64,000 nucleotides of DNA from Anaerolineae bacterium (GCA_023954475.1 JAMLHW010000013.1:82648-146647); one strand, 5' to 3'; shown: positions 1-9,180, numbered from the stretch's first letter. Made by a program: numbers and translations. The notes: a model not told the origin generated them from the sequence alone.

Positions 1-94
1 CGGCTGTCGTAAAACGCAGCAGATCAATTGATTCCAGACTTTCCGGCGTCGTTTCCACCACCGGCTCATTCATTTCTCGTAGTTGTACACTCAT
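1..94 (-). CDS. cysN: Sulfate adenylyltransferase subunit 1 (CysN or CysNC), N-terminal 31 codons only
   Basis: Only the first 31 codons are in the window; the gene continues past the left edge. The start is the ATG whose first base is at 94. The peptide ends in DLLRFTTA, the conserved opening of CysN just before its GTPase P-loop. CysN is the GTPase subunit that drives APS formation by CysD. It follows cysD on the same strand with a gap of about 70 bp, the usual cysDN order. Whether the gene also carries an APS kinase domain (CysNC) cannot be seen. Confidence 0.8.
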   Translation of the reverse strand, partial: MSVQLREMNEPVVETTPESLESIDLLRFTTA

Positions 95-167
95 ATAAAC
101 GCCTGCTTATTCACACAAAGAGCACAGAGAAAACAAGGCAACACACCTTGCTCTGTCCCTTTTTTGA

Positions 168-1073
168 CTAAAAGTAACCTTGTTTCTTGCGGTCTTCCAT
201 CGCCGCTTCTGACCGCTTGTCATCCGTCCGCGCCCCGCGTTCCGTCACGCGTGCCGATGACACTTCAGCAATGATGCTGTCCAAATTGGCGGCCGGGGAT
301 TCAACCGCGCCTGTACACGTCATGTCGCCGATTGTGCGGAAGCGCACCACCCGATTTTCTATCGGTTCACCGAACTGCGGGAAAGTCACCTCAGACACTG
401 CCAGCAACACCCCGTCGCGCTCAAACACATCACGTCGGTGCGAGAAATACAGGTTGGGCAGTGTAATATTTTCCAGTTTGACATATTGCCATACATCCAA
501 TTCGGTCCAGTTGCTCAACGGGAAAATGCGGAATCCTTCACCGTCGTGTTTGCGGCCATTGAACAAGTTCCACAGTTCTGGACGCTGATTTTTCGGATCC
601 CACTGCCCAAAGCGATCGCGGTGCGAGAAAAAACGCTCCTTGGCACGGGCTTTTTCTTCATCGCGCCGCGCGCCGCCAATCGCTGCTTCGAACTTAAACT
701 CCTTCAACGCATCGAGAAGCGTCACTGTCTGCAATGCATTGCGACTGGCATAAGGGCCGGTTTCTTCCTGCACGCGCCCCTGATCAATCGAATCCTGCAC
801 ATAGCGCACAATCAGGCGCGCGCCGACTTCTTCCATGTAGCGATCGCGGAATGCAATCGTTTCAGGGAAGTTATGCCCTGTATCGACATGTAATAATGGG
901 AACGGGATACGGGCAGGGTAAAATGCCTTCTGCGCCAGATGTACCATGACGATGGAATCTTTGCCGCCGGAAAAGAGCAACACGGGACGCTCAAACTGGG
1001 CGGCCACCTCGCGCATGATGTAAATTGCTTCAGATTCAAGTTGTCGTAAATGCGATCGTCTATAGGAGTTCAT
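168..1073 (-). CDS. cysD: Sulfate adenylyltransferase subunit 2
   Basis: A 301-aa protein of the PAPS reductase/ATP pyrophosphatase family. The PP-loop motif SGGKDS is at residues 35-40, followed by the family block HVDTGHNFPE near residue 65 and GGARRDEEKARAKE near 135; the C-terminus ends KQGYF as in other CysD proteins. With CysN it makes adenosine 5'-phosphosulfate from ATP and sulfate, the first step of assimilatory sulfate activation in the cytoplasm. It is the first gene of a leftward cysDN unit. The ATG at 1073 gives the standard CysD N-terminus. The gene has no copy of the iterated palindrome, unusual for this window. Confidence 0.95.
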   Translation of the reverse strand: MNSYRRSHLRQLESEAIYIMREVAAQFERPVLLFSGGKDSIVMVHLAQKAFYPARIPFPLLHVDTGHNFPETIAFRDRYMEEVGARLIVRYVQDSIDQGRVQEETGPYASRNALQTVTLLDALKEFKFEAAIGGARRDEEKARAKERFFSHRDRFGQWDPKNQRPELWNLFNGRKHDGEGFRIFPLSNWTELDVWQYVKLENITLPNLYFSHRRDVFERDGVLLAVSEVTFPQFGEPIENRVVRFRTIGDMTCTGAVESPAANLDSIIAEVSSARVTERGARTDDKRSEAAMEDRKKQGYF

Positions 1074-1114
1074 AAGTTTTCCAAACAGTTACTTCCAACA
1101 CATCGGTCATTGGG

Positions 1115-1140
1115 TGTCAGGTTTTGGGGCTGACCTGACA
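1115..1140. promoter_or_regulatory. Inverted repeat upstream of cysD (possible operator)
   Basis: TGTCAGGT at 1115-1122 is matched by ACCTGACA at 1133-1140, an 8-bp perfect inverted repeat with a 10-base spacer. It lies about 40 to 65 bp upstream of the cysD start. No T-run follows on either strand, so it is not a terminator. A sulfur-regulator operator is possible, but no factor can be named. Confidence 0.35.
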
Positions 1141-1270
1141 GATGCACAGCACAAAAGAGCCATCATTGCCCAGTTCGATGACTTCGATAACTGCGCTACC
1201 GACCTTTACTCTTGGGCGTCCCAATGCTGCGATTTGACGCCGGTCATGTTTTTGTCGGACGGGCCATGCA

Positions 1271-1300
1271 AACAAAAGCAGCGTAGGGCTTACGCTGCTC
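1271..1300 (-). terminator. Intrinsic terminator of the leftward membrane-protein gene
   Basis: On the minus strand AGCAGCGTA and TACGCTGCT (9 bp, perfect) enclose a five-base loop and are followed by TTTTGTTT. It lies about 125 bp beyond the stop codon of the gene ending at 1426 and separates it from cysD. Confidence 0.75.
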
Positions 1301-1425
1301 GCCTATCAATTGTACGAAATATCACAATCTTTTCAAATGAGTGGTTTTTGTGTCGTCAGGAGGGTCGGATTTTGGGAAATGATAGGTAGAAAGTGATGGT
1401 TTCGGCCGAAATTTTTCCACCAGTC

Positions 1426-2091
1426 TTATCGAGCCGGAACAAACTCCTTGTTTGCCTGTCGCATCATCATGAATGCCGTCACCACCGCCACCAGTAAATG
1501 CAGTCCCGACAGCGACAGCATGACAAAAAACGTTTGATCAAAAGCCGTGACAAACAGCCCCAATCCCAGTAGAACCAGAACGATGCCGCAACCCACCTTA
1601 AACGCGTCTTGCGTACTGACAACGGCGACGATACCCAGTAAGGCCATTGTATAAATCGGTGCACTCATATAAGGAGGCAAGTCGGGAACGGGCAACAGTT
1701 GCCCGGCGAACCAGCCTGCAGCAAAGAGCAAGATAAGAACACCGTATCGGATCAACCGCAAACTCATTTGACTGCGGTTTGTAGCTGGTTTGCTAAAAAT
1801 TTGTACGGTCAAGTCATGCGCGTCATTGCGCAAGGAGTGTAGTTGCAGTTCCGTAATCAACAGAATCAGGCAGACGAACACGCCGACAATGAAGAGTACC
1901 AGAGCAATACGTGGGTCGGCGACACCGAGCAGCAACATACTGGTAAGAAAATATGCAGCCAATAGCAGTGGCAATACAATCCGCCAATCGTTCAATGCAG
2001 CGATTCCCAACGCCACGAGCGCTGCGAGTAACGCCGCCGTTGTGCCGCGTGGAAATCCGATATTGCCGTACCAAATGATGAGTTGAGCCAT
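1426..2091 (-). CDS. Multi-pass membrane protein of unknown function
   Basis: A 221-aa protein with about six to seven hydrophobic segments (roughly residues 18-33, 38-58, 62-80, 112-130, 142-160, 166-183 and 187-210) and short polar loops. The last third is compact and hydrophobic, a little like NuoK/MnhC-type small antiporter subunits, but no signature residues can be confirmed, so I give no function. The ATG at 2091 opens directly into the first helix region. It is a single-gene leftward unit with its own terminator near 1271-1300 and shares its upstream region with the rightward lipoprotein gene. Confidence 0.75.
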   Translation of the reverse strand: MAQLIIWYGNIGFPRGTTAALLAALVALGIAALNDWRIVLPLLLAAYFLTSMLLLGVADPRIALVLFIVGVFVCLILLITELQLHSLRNDAHDLTVQIFSKPATNRSQMSLRLIRYGVLILLFAAGWFAGQLLPVPDLPPYMSAPIYTMALLGIVAVVSTQDAFKVGCGIVLVLLGLGLFVTAFDQTFFVMLSLSGLHLLVAVVTAFMMMRQANKEFVPAR

Positions 2092-2141
2092 AAATTGCCG
2101 TTGATTTGGGACTTTCCAGATTAGCGCGGTATTTAACCCGA

Positions 2142-2171
2142 TTCACACCAAAAAGCAAAGCGCCGTATAAT
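2142..2171 (+). promoter_or_regulatory. Sigma-70-type promoter for the lipoprotein gene
   Basis: TTCACA at 2142-2147 and a perfect TATAAT at 2166-2171 are 18 bp apart, giving a start near 2178 and an untranslated leader of about 45 bases before the ATG at 2224. Confidence 0.6.
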
Positions 2172-2223
2172 TGACTTAAGCAGATTCCAACTTTTGCTGA
2201 TAGATGGTGCGCAGGGAGAAATC

Positions 2224-3078
2224 ATGCGTTTTGTTCATTTTACTCTGTTGTTCTTGCTAATTATGGCACTAGGCCTGAGTGGCTGCCGGTCAGATGCGGG
2301 GACGACAGAGACACAAACCATTCCGACCACCACTGTGGCCGCCGCTGTACAGGGAACAAGCCCGGTAGTCACACTTGCCGTGCCGCCGTTACCATCGGCC
2401 GAACTAACAACACCTGTCACAGAAGCATCACTGCCGCCAGATCAAACAGACGAAGGAAATGTCGCCCGGGACATTGCTATTGTTGAACCGGTTGAAGGTG
2501 CCGAGGTGCAGGCGGGTGATGAGTTTACTGTGCGTGGTACAGCCGGCAGTGATTCGCCGGTACGCGTCACACTGATTCAAATCGGTGTTGGCGTCCTGGC
2601 AGAAACGACGACGAATCCGGAAAATGGTGCCTGGTCTGCTGTGCTTGCGGCACCGGCGCAGCTTGTTGGGCCGTTGCGCCTGCAGGGAGAAGTGGTTGAC
2701 GACTCCGGATCAGTATCGGCCGATACGGACGTTCTTATTACAAATGTGCCCGACTTGGCAGCGGCAACGTATATTGCTATGCAGTCACCGACGATAGACT
2801 ATCCGGCTGTTGCCAATAAACCGGTGCGCTTCTCCGGCGTGGCCAAATTTGTTGGCGAAACGGCGCCGGTGACATTGGCCATTGGCTCGGAGGATTGTGC
2901 TACAGTGCTGGCCACGATTGGGTTTAACATGGTCGGCAGCGGCAATTGGGAAGGATTTGTCCAAATACCGGCAGGGGTCGAAGGGTCTATTTGTGCGACA
3001 GCGACATTGGGTAATCCCAATTCGGCCGATGCCCTGACTGCTTACACGCCACTCGTCGCTATCGCACCAGCTGAGTAA
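2224..3078 (+). CDS. Secreted lipoprotein with Gmad2/Ig-like domain
   Basis: The start at 2224 is chosen over an in-frame upstream ATG at 2194 because GGGAG sits just before it and the product then begins with a clean lipoprotein signal: a basic MRF, a hydrophobic stretch, and the lipobox LSGC. A Thr/Ala/Pro-rich linker follows to about residue 80. Next comes a beta-rich domain with PVEGAEVQAGDEFTVRG and a SPVRVTLIQ strand, resembling the Gmad2/bacterial Ig-like fold seen on surface proteins. The C-terminal third has two Cys residues and no recognised motif. Likely anchored on the outer face of the membrane. Role unknown; probably cotranscribed with the decarboxylase starting 6 bp later. Confidence 0.75.
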   Translation: MRFVHFTLLFLLIMALGLSGCRSDAGTTETQTIPTTTVAAAVQGTSPVVTLAVPPLPSAELTTPVTEASLPPDQTDEGNVARDIAIVEPVEGAEVQAGDEFTVRGTAGSDSPVRVTLIQIGVGVLAETTTNPENGAWSAVLAAPAQLVGPLRLQGEVVDDSGSVSADTDVLITNVPDLAAATYIAMQSPTIDYPAVANKPVRFSGVAKFVGETAPVTLAIGSEDCATVLATIGFNMVGSGNWEGFVQIPAGVEGSICATATLGNPNSADALTAYTPLVAIAPAE

Positions 3079-3084
3079 CGCACA

Positions 3085-4545
3085 ATGGCTCAGGAACAGA
3101 ATTTTCACATGTCGGCCGAAGAACTGCGCCGCGCTGGCTATGCCATGATCGACTGGATCATCGATTACCATGAGCGCATTGAAGATTATCCGGTGTTGTC
3201 ACAGGTTGCGCCGGGAGATGTGCGCACCCAATTGCCGGCAACACCACCACAGCAAGGTGAATCGTTTGATGTAGTCATGGCCGACGTCGAGCGCATCATT
3301 TTGCCGGGTGTCACCCACTGGCAATCTCCCGATTTCTTTGCGTTTTTTCCGGCGAATGTGTCCGGCCCCGGTATACTGGGCGATTTGCTCTCCTCCGGTC
3401 TGGGTGTACAGGGCATGATTTGGGCGACCAGTCCGGCGTGTACCGAACTGGAGACGCACATGATGGATTGGTTGGTCGCGATGCTGGGTCTGCCGCAGCA
3501 GTTTTTGTCGAGCACAGCGGGCGGGGGCGTGATTCAAGACAGTGCATCGAGTGCGACATTGTGCGCCTTGATCGCAGCCCGCGAACGCGCTACCCGGTTT
3601 CGCACGCGCGATCAGGGCCTGGAAAGCGGTTTGGTAGCGTATGCATCATCGCAGGCGCACTCCTCACTGGCAAAAGCGATGATGGTTGCGGGCATCGGCC
3701 GCAATAACCTACATCTCGTCGCTGTGGACGATCAATTTGCCCTGCGTCCCGATGCGCTGGCTGCACGCATTGCACGCGACAAAGCGGCGGGATTGACGCC
3801 GTTTTTCGTGATGGCTAATGTGGGTACAACATCGTCCGGCGCGCTCGATCCCATCCGGCCGATGGGCGAAATCTGCCGCGCACACGATCTTTGGTTCCAT
3901 GTTGATGCGGCGATGCACGGTTCCGCCGCCATTTGTCCTGAATTCCGCGCCATGCATGACGGTGTTGAGTTGGCTGACAGCTACACCTTTAACCCGCACA
4001 AATGGCTGTTTACCAACTTCGACTGTAACGCTTTTTTCGTCGCTGATCGCGCCGCGCTGATCAACGCGCTCTCGATTTCGCCCGAATATTTGCGCAATGC
4101 CGCCACCGAATCCGGCGCAGTTATTGATTATCGCGATTGGCAAATCCCACTCGGACGGCGCTTTCGTGCGCTCAAGCTGTGGTTCGTGATTCGTCATTAT
4201 GGCGTGGCAGGCTTGCAGCATCACATTCGCCAACATGTCGCCCTGGCGCAGGAATTTGCAGCATGGGTTGCGGCCGATTCAAATTTCGAACTGGTGGTCA
4301 CTGCACCACTGAATCTGGTTTGTTTTCGACATGTAGGTGGTGACGCTGTCAATCAGGCGCTGTTGGAGCGGCTCAACGCGACCGGTGCACTGTATCTGAC
4401 GCACACAAGGCTCGCTGATCAGCTGGTTTTGCGCATGTCGATTGGCCAGGCCAAAACGAAGCGACGCCATGTCTTGCAGGCGTGGGCGTTGATCAAGCAG
4501 ATTTCGGCCGAACTGCGTCAATCTAGTCAATACGCGAACCTTTGA
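3085..4545 (+). CDS. PLP-dependent aromatic-L-amino-acid decarboxylase-like protein
   Basis: A 486-aa group II amino-acid decarboxylase of the DDC/tyrosine decarboxylase type. It starts with the family N-terminus (SAEELRRAGYAMIDWI), has the substrate-region block VTHWQSPDFFAFFPAN near residue 75, the PLP-phosphate region near 150, VDAAMHGSA with the ring-stacking Asp near residue 273, and NPHKW near residue 302, whose Lys forms the Schiff base. It decarboxylates an aromatic amino acid (Trp, Tyr, DOPA or Phe) to the amine; the substrate cannot be read from sequence. The start lies 6 bp after the lipoprotein stop. Expected cytoplasmic. Confidence 0.9.
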   Translation: MAQEQNFHMSAEELRRAGYAMIDWIIDYHERIEDYPVLSQVAPGDVRTQLPATPPQQGESFDVVMADVERIILPGVTHWQSPDFFAFFPANVSGPGILGDLLSSGLGVQGMIWATSPACTELETHMMDWLVAMLGLPQQFLSSTAGGGVIQDSASSATLCALIAARERATRFRTRDQGLESGLVAYASSQAHSSLAKAMMVAGIGRNNLHLVAVDDQFALRPDALAARIARDKAAGLTPFFVMANVGTTSSGALDPIRPMGEICRAHDLWFHVDAAMHGSAAICPEFRAMHDGVELADSYTFNPHKWLFTNFDCNAFFVADRAALINALSISPEYLRNAATESGAVIDYRDWQIPLGRRFRALKLWFVIRHYGVAGLQHHIRQHVALAQEFAAWVAADSNFELVVTAPLNLVCFRHVGGDAVNQALLERLNATGALYLTHTRLADQLVLRMSIGQAKTKRRHVLQAWALIKQISAELRQSSQYANL

Positions 4546-4684
4546 GGTGGTTATCGGCCGAAGTTTCTCGCGCAAAGTCGCCAAACAAGAGCAACTATCC
4601 TTTGCGCATTCGCGTACGGTTATAGAGTGTGGCATTTCGGCCGAACCGTCAAATGGCCTTGAACGATGACAGGAACACCGAAAG

Positions 4685-5224
4685 ATGTCTGAACCAGTAG
4701 CGATACGTCCTGCCGAACTGGATGACGCGCCCGATTTAGCGCGTATTCTTGTCGAAACCAACCGCGCCACCTTTCATGGACTGGTTCCTGAGAAATGTCT
4801 CGACTTTTCTATCGAAACAAGCGAACGCAACTGGCACCGTACTCTCAAAAACGGTCTCAGTGCCCGCCAGATACTCCACGTAGCTGTTTCTGAGAATGAC
4901 GAGATTCTCGGCTATGCGTTGGCCGGCGGGGTGACTGGACGCGACGATTACCCGCGTGAACTTAACGTGCTCATGGTCGCTACACCCTGGCAGAGAAAGG
5001 GCATCGGCCGAAAACTCGTGACCCATGCTGCCCGCATCTTACACAAGCAAGGTGTTCACGCTATACTCGTCGGTGTGCAGATCGACAATCCCAATCGCGC
5101 ATTTTATGAGCATCTCGGAGCGCGGCACATTGGCGAAAAGCCGCTCGACTGGGATGGCTACATGACCACTGAACTTTTGTATGGATGGGACGATATCACC
5201 TGCCTGTGGAGCGACACAAAATGA
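4685..5224 (+). CDS. GNAT family N-acetyltransferase
   Basis: A 179-aa acetyltransferase with the GNAT order of motifs: an N-terminal IRPAELDDAPDLARI strand-helix, a central strand pair (ILHVAVSENDEILGYALAGG), the acetyl-CoA loop QRKGIGRKLV near residue 107 (the R/QxxGxG/A motif), and the C-terminal NPNRAFYEHLGARHIGE typical of the RimI-like group. Substrate unknown. The stop overlaps the ATG of the next gene by four bases (ATGA), so the two are translationally coupled. The 139-bp gap before it holds two copies of the iterated palindrome. Confidence 0.9.
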   Translation: MSEPVAIRPAELDDAPDLARILVETNRATFHGLVPEKCLDFSIETSERNWHRTLKNGLSARQILHVAVSENDEILGYALAGGVTGRDDYPRELNVLMVATPWQRKGIGRKLVTHAARILHKQGVHAILVGVQIDNPNRAFYEHLGARHIGEKPLDWDGYMTTELLYGWDDITCLWSDTK

Positions 5225-6591
5225 AACGAACCGTTGCCGGCTTGCTGGCCACTTTCATCACATGCCTGGCAGCAGTTGTCGCCGGCGCACAAACACCGGG
5301 CATCACCATCACCGACAACGATGCCCTCGTCGATTTCCCCAATGCAGTCACGTTTTCACTGACTTATGAGGGTGAAGTGCCCCCCGCCGATGCCGAATTG
5401 TCATTTGGCGTTGATAAATTCAGTTGTGTCGAATTGCAATCACAAATCCCCGTGGCCGTCGATCCGGTCACGAACACACTTGCCTGGCAATGGGTCATGA
5501 TTCGCTCCGGCAATCCGCCACCGGGTACAGATGTGTGGTGGGAGTGGACGCTGACCGATGTCGACGGCAACACGATGACCACGCCACGGCAGACGGTGAC
5601 GTTGACTGACGACCGCTTTGAATGGCAAACAGTTTCGGCCGAAAGTATCGACTTGCACTGGTATCGCGGCGATGACGTTGGCCCGTTGCTGCTCGACGCC
5701 GCCGTCGCTGCCCAGGCACGGCTCGAAAACGAGATGGGTATCACGCTGCAAGACGACGTCGATTTGTGGATTTATGGTGACAGCGGCGACATGCGCAACG
5801 CCGTTCTTTACATTCAGGATTGGGCCGGCGGCGTCGCGTTCAGCGAGTACAACACGATTTTGATCGGTGTGCCGCCCAACATCGCCCAGGATTGGGGCGT
5901 GCGCACCGTCGCGCACGAGCTGGCGCATTTGGTTACAGGACAATTCGGCCGAAGTTGTGTCGGCGGCAGTCGCCCTACCTGGCTCGAAGAAGGGCTGGCG
6001 TCATATGCAGAAGGCGAACCGGATGAAGAAACGACACTGGAGCTACAAAATGCTCTCGAAAATGACTCGTTTACCCCACTTCGCAGCTTAAACGGCTCAT
6101 TTCCGGCGCATGGTGGGGCAGCCGGCGCAGCCTACAGTCAGAGCTACAGCGTTGTCGATTATTTGCTTGACACCTACGGTCAGGCACAATTGGCAACCTT
6201 AATCGCCACCTTGGCGACTGGCGAGAGTTACGACGACGCCCTCACCGCCGTCTACGGCTTCAATATCGATGGTTTGGAAACGGAATGGCGCAGCGCTATC
6301 GGCGCTGCACCACGCACCATTCCGCCGACACCGACACCCGTTGCAGCGATAGCCATTCCCACCATTCCGCCCATCTCTGCTGCCCAATCCGTACCAACGC
6401 CTTCGGTTTACCCCACATATGAGATAGCTCCGATTCAGTCGACCGGAGATGGCCTTGGCGACCTGTACAGGCCATTAGCGCAACTGACACTGCTCGTCTG
6501 TTGCGGCGTCATGCTATTATTGCTGGTTGCGGCGCTATGGCTCGCGCTGCGCCATGCCCGGCGCAAACAGGAGCGTGCCAATGAACAGTAG
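5221..6591 (+). CDS. Secreted membrane-anchored zinc metallopeptidase (peptidase_MA/gluzincin-like)
   Basis: I start this at 5221, where ATGA overlaps the previous stop; an upstream in-frame codon at 5185 would bury the signal peptide. The 456-aa product begins with MKRTVAGLLA and a hydrophobic stretch ending AGAQ, a classic Sec signal. A beta-rich N-terminal half is followed by VAHELAHLVTG near residue 232 (HExxH zinc motif) and WLEEGLASYAEG about 25 residues on, whose Glu is the third ligand in gluzincins. A Pro/Thr-rich spacer leads to one transmembrane helix near the C-terminus and a basic tail. This predicts an extracellular peptidase held to the membrane. Its end overlaps the next gene by 11 bp. 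Confidence 0.85.
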   Translation: MKRTVAGLLATFITCLAAVVAGAQTPGITITDNDALVDFPNAVTFSLTYEGEVPPADAELSFGVDKFSCVELQSQIPVAVDPVTNTLAWQWVMIRSGNPPPGTDVWWEWTLTDVDGNTMTTPRQTVTLTDDRFEWQTVSAESIDLHWYRGDDVGPLLLDAAVAAQARLENEMGITLQDDVDLWIYGDSGDMRNAVLYIQDWAGGVAFSEYNTILIGVPPNIAQDWGVRTVAHELAHLVTGQFGRSCVGGSRPTWLEEGLASYAEGEPDEETTLELQNALENDSFTPLRSLNGSFPAHGGAAGAAYSQSYSVVDYLLDTYGQAQLATLIATLATGESYDDALTAVYGFNIDGLETEWRSAIGAAPRTIPPTPTPVAAIAIPTIPPISAAQSVPTPSVYPTYEIAPIQSTGDGLGDLYRPLAQLTLLVCCGVMLLLLVAALWLALRHARRKQERANEQ

Positions 6592-8152
6592 ACGGCTGGC
6601 TACCCTGATCGTCGTGGTGTTGATAGTGTTGGTCGGTTGCGGCGAATTGTCCGGTAACAGCGGGCCGTATGGCGTCAATCGCGACAAATCTGTTGTCCTT
6701 GCTAGCGGACAACCTAATGGTCTCGATCCGGCTACGACCCACAGCGGGGCGGGCGGCCCTATCGGTCACATTTTCTCCGGTCTGGTAACGCTCGATACGG
6801 ATTTGCAAGTGCAGCCGGAATTGGCGGCGGGTTGGACGGTCAGCGATGACGGTACGGTTTACACGTTTGCGCTGCATCCCGACGCACGTTTCCATGACGG
6901 ACGCCCGGTTTCGGCCGATGATGTGATTTTCTCGTGGGAACGGGCGCTAAATCCGGAAACAGGCTCCGATACGGCGTTGACCTATCTCGGCGACATCGTC
7001 GGTGCCAAAGCGTTGGCAGACGGGATGGCCGACTCCCTGTCAGGTGTCCGTGCCCTCAACGACAAAACGCTGGAAGTGACCATCGACGCGCCCAAACCGT
7101 ATTTTCTGGCAAAATTGACTTTTCCTACCGCTTATCTCGTTGACCGCAACAACGTTACCGATCCCGATTGGGAACACAGCCCCAACGGAACCGGCCCATT
7201 CCGATTGATTCGTTGGGAAGATGATACGGTTTTGCTGCTGGAACGCAGCGATGTGTATTATCGTCAACCGGTAGCGGTGGAACACGTCGTCTATTTACTG
7301 GGTGCCGGACTGCCGTTGTCGATGTATGAACGGGGTGAAATCGATCTGGTGGGTATCGGCGGCAGTGATTTGGAGCGGGTGCGCGATCCGAACGAACCGT
7401 TATCGGCCGATTTGCACACCATTCCATCCTTCTGCACCACTTACATCGGACTCAACACCAGCTTGCCGCCGCTCGACGATGTGCGCGTGCGCCAGGCGTT
7501 GAGCTATGCTGTGGATCGCGAGCGGCTGGTCGAAGGGCTGTATAAGAACAACGCCCTTGTCGCTGACGGCATTCTGCCGCCGGGGATGCCCGGCTACGGT
7601 GACATTGATGGTTATGAATATGATCCCGAACGCGCCCGCGCCTTGCTGCGCGAAGCGGGTTACGAGCAATTACCGCCGCTTGTCTGGAGTTCAGCCGGTT
7701 ACGATACGGCCGGCGCGATTGAGTCGGCCGTTATCAGCATGTGGGAAGAAACGCTCGGTGCAGACATCACCGTCGAACTGATCGACCCGTATGCCTACCT
7801 CGACGAATTGTATGCAGGCAATATCGGCCATTTCTTTACATCCGGCTGGTGTGCCGACTACGCCGATCCGGAGAATTTCCTCGACGTGCTGTTCCACAGC
7901 GATGCGCCGTCCAACAATACCGGTTTTAGCGATCCCGAAATCGATGCCGCACTCGAAGCCGCTCGTGTTGAACCGGACCCTGCGATGCGGATGGCGCTTT
8001 ACGCCGACATCGAACAGCAGTTGGTCGATGCTGCGCCGCGTATTATGCTGGTGCACGGTCTGGATGCTGTGTTGATGAGTCCGCGTTTGCAAGGGCTTGA
8101 ACTGACGCCGATCAGCGTGCCGCAATGGCATCGCGTGACACCATCCCCCTGA
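6581..8152 (+). CDS. Peptide/nickel-type ABC transporter substrate-binding lipoprotein
   Basis: The ATG at 6581 gives a lipoprotein signal (MNSRRLAT, hydrophobic core, then VGC), so this start is preferred over 6527. The 523-aa product is a family 5 extracellular solute-binding protein (DppA/OppA type): GLDPATTHS near residue 45, TVYTFALHPDARFHDGRPV near 90, VRQALSYAVDRERLV near 305, and FTSGWCADYADPENFLD near 425. It would bind peptides or similar ligands outside the cell. No permease or ATPase genes lie next to it, so it must use a transporter encoded elsewhere. It overlaps the peptidase gene by 11 bp, so the pair could release and capture peptides; that link is inference. Confidence 0.88.
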   Translation: MNSRRLATLIVVVLIVLVGCGELSGNSGPYGVNRDKSVVLASGQPNGLDPATTHSGAGGPIGHIFSGLVTLDTDLQVQPELAAGWTVSDDGTVYTFALHPDARFHDGRPVSADDVIFSWERALNPETGSDTALTYLGDIVGAKALADGMADSLSGVRALNDKTLEVTIDAPKPYFLAKLTFPTAYLVDRNNVTDPDWEHSPNGTGPFRLIRWEDDTVLLLERSDVYYRQPVAVEHVVYLLGAGLPLSMYERGEIDLVGIGGSDLERVRDPNEPLSADLHTIPSFCTTYIGLNTSLPPLDDVRVRQALSYAVDRERLVEGLYKNNALVADGILPPGMPGYGDIDGYEYDPERARALLREAGYEQLPPLVWSSAGYDTAGAIESAVISMWEETLGADITVELIDPYAYLDELYAGNIGHFFTSGWCADYADPENFLDVLFHSDAPSNNTGFSDPEIDAALEAARVEPDPAMRMALYADIEQQLVDAAPRIMLVHGLDAVLMSPRLQGLELTPISVPQWHRVTPSP

Positions 8153-8188
8153 TGTCAATTTGCGGATCGAAATTCTGCGCAGCAACGA

Positions 8189-8223
8189 AAACGCCGCACT
8201 TATCAAACAGTGCGGCGTTTTTT
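8189..8223 (+). terminator. Bidirectional intrinsic terminator
   Basis: AAACGCCGCACT at 8189-8200 pairs perfectly with AGTGCGGCGTTT at 8209-8220 around an eight-base loop, followed by more T on the plus strand. The minus strand reads into TTTTCG. It lies between two convergent genes and can serve both. Confidence 0.9.
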
Positions 8224-8273
8224 CATCTTGTGGATTGTCAAGTAATCGGCCGAATAGAGTCCTGACTTACAAT

Positions 8274-8978
8274 TTACTCATCGAACTTGCCGGCGTAAGC
8301 ACTGCCTTCATACAGCGCACCAATCTGGCCGTACAAATGTGACTGACCAAACTGGAGCCACACCGGACCGACGAACGCCAGAATAATTGGAATACAAATC
8401 GTAATCAATGTCAGGCCAAAAATGACGCTAAACACCAGTGCTGCCAGGATTAACGCGATCATTGAGCCGATGATTTGTTGCCAATGTTCACGAATAATGG
8501 TGATGATCTCCTGAATATTGAACGCCGCACCAAATGTCCGGTCACGGGCAAACAAAATCGTTGCCGGTGGAATGAGCAGCAACGCCAAAATTGCCAGGGC
8601 AAACATCAGGCAAAGGCTCAACAGCGACGCGCCGGCGACGAGGCCGCTTAAATCGTTTACGCTGTTGTCTGCAGCAATTGCAGTACCAATAACCGGTACC
8701 ATCGTCAATGACCCGACGATGACAAATGGGATTGCCCAAATCAGCTGAATCAGCCAAATCAGTACGCCATCGGTTAGTAGATGACCCCAATCGTTCCATT
8801 CCGGCATCGGTTCATCCTGGCCATGCATGATGTTGCGCGTGATCGCGATGCCGTAACCGTAGAGGAAAAATGTCGGGATGATCAGAAATCCCAACAGTAT
8901 CATAACGCCGCCAATGAGCAGCTTGCCGATCCAGTTTTTGTCATCACGAATAAACGTGAACGCTTTTACATAATCCAT
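8274..8978 (-). CDS. DUF4013 family membrane protein
   Basis: A 234-aa protein with the DUF4013 pattern: a short N-terminal segment MDYVKAFTFI with DDKNWIGKLLIGG, a first helix, then the conserved RNIMHGQDEPMPEWNDWG cytoplasmic loop near residue 50, and four or five further membrane helices. The function of the family is unknown. A strong ribosome site GGAGG lies 7 bp before the ATG at 8978. It is a single-gene unit, divergent from fmt and convergent with the solute-binding protein gene. Confidence 0.88.
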   Translation of the reverse strand: MDYVKAFTFIRDDKNWIGKLLIGGVMILLGFLIIPTFFLYGYGIAITRNIMHGQDEPMPEWNDWGHLLTDGVLIWLIQLIWAIPFVIVGSLTMVPVIGTAIAADNSVNDLSGLVAGASLLSLCLMFALAILALLLIPPATILFARDRTFGAAFNIQEIITIIREHWQQIIGSMIALILAALVFSVIFGLTLITICIPIILAFVGPVWLQFGQSHLYGQIGALYEGSAYAGKFDE

Positions 8979-9144
8979 TTGTCAACCTCCGTTGTGTTTG
9001 TTGGTCATCCAACTGCGCCAATACAAAGTAGTATATCTTGTTTGTGCAAACAGGGATCTTGGTCGGTTTTTGTTCGGCCGAATCCAAAGACACCCGTGCC
9101 GCACCTATTTTACACCTTTCAATACGGGACAACTGTCATTCTGG

Positions 9145-9173
9145 TTGCAAATTGATCAGCGCCCGGCTAGAAT
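9145..9173 (+). promoter_or_regulatory. Promoter directly upstream of fmt (leaderless mRNA likely)
   Basis: TTGCAA at 9145-9150 and TAGAAT at 9168-9173 are 17 bp apart. The predicted transcription start falls on or next to the ATG at 9181, and no Shine-Dalgarno sequence precedes that ATG. Confidence 0.5.
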
Positions 9174-9180
9174 GCGCCGC

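Larger units (their letters stand above)
1074..1425. other. Intergenic region upstream of cysD
   Basis: No convincing gene is present in these 352 bases. They hold an inverted repeat at 1115-1140, a terminator for the leftward membrane-protein gene at 1271-1300, and one perfect TTCGGCCGAA at 1401-1410. A 91-codon rightward reading frame at 1114-1389 runs through both structures and has no ribosome site or recognisable sequence. Confidence 0.7.

Noticed and set aside
1114..1389. 91-codon frame in the cysD upstream gap
   Set aside because: It crosses an inverted repeat and a terminator, has no ribosome site and no recognisable sequence.
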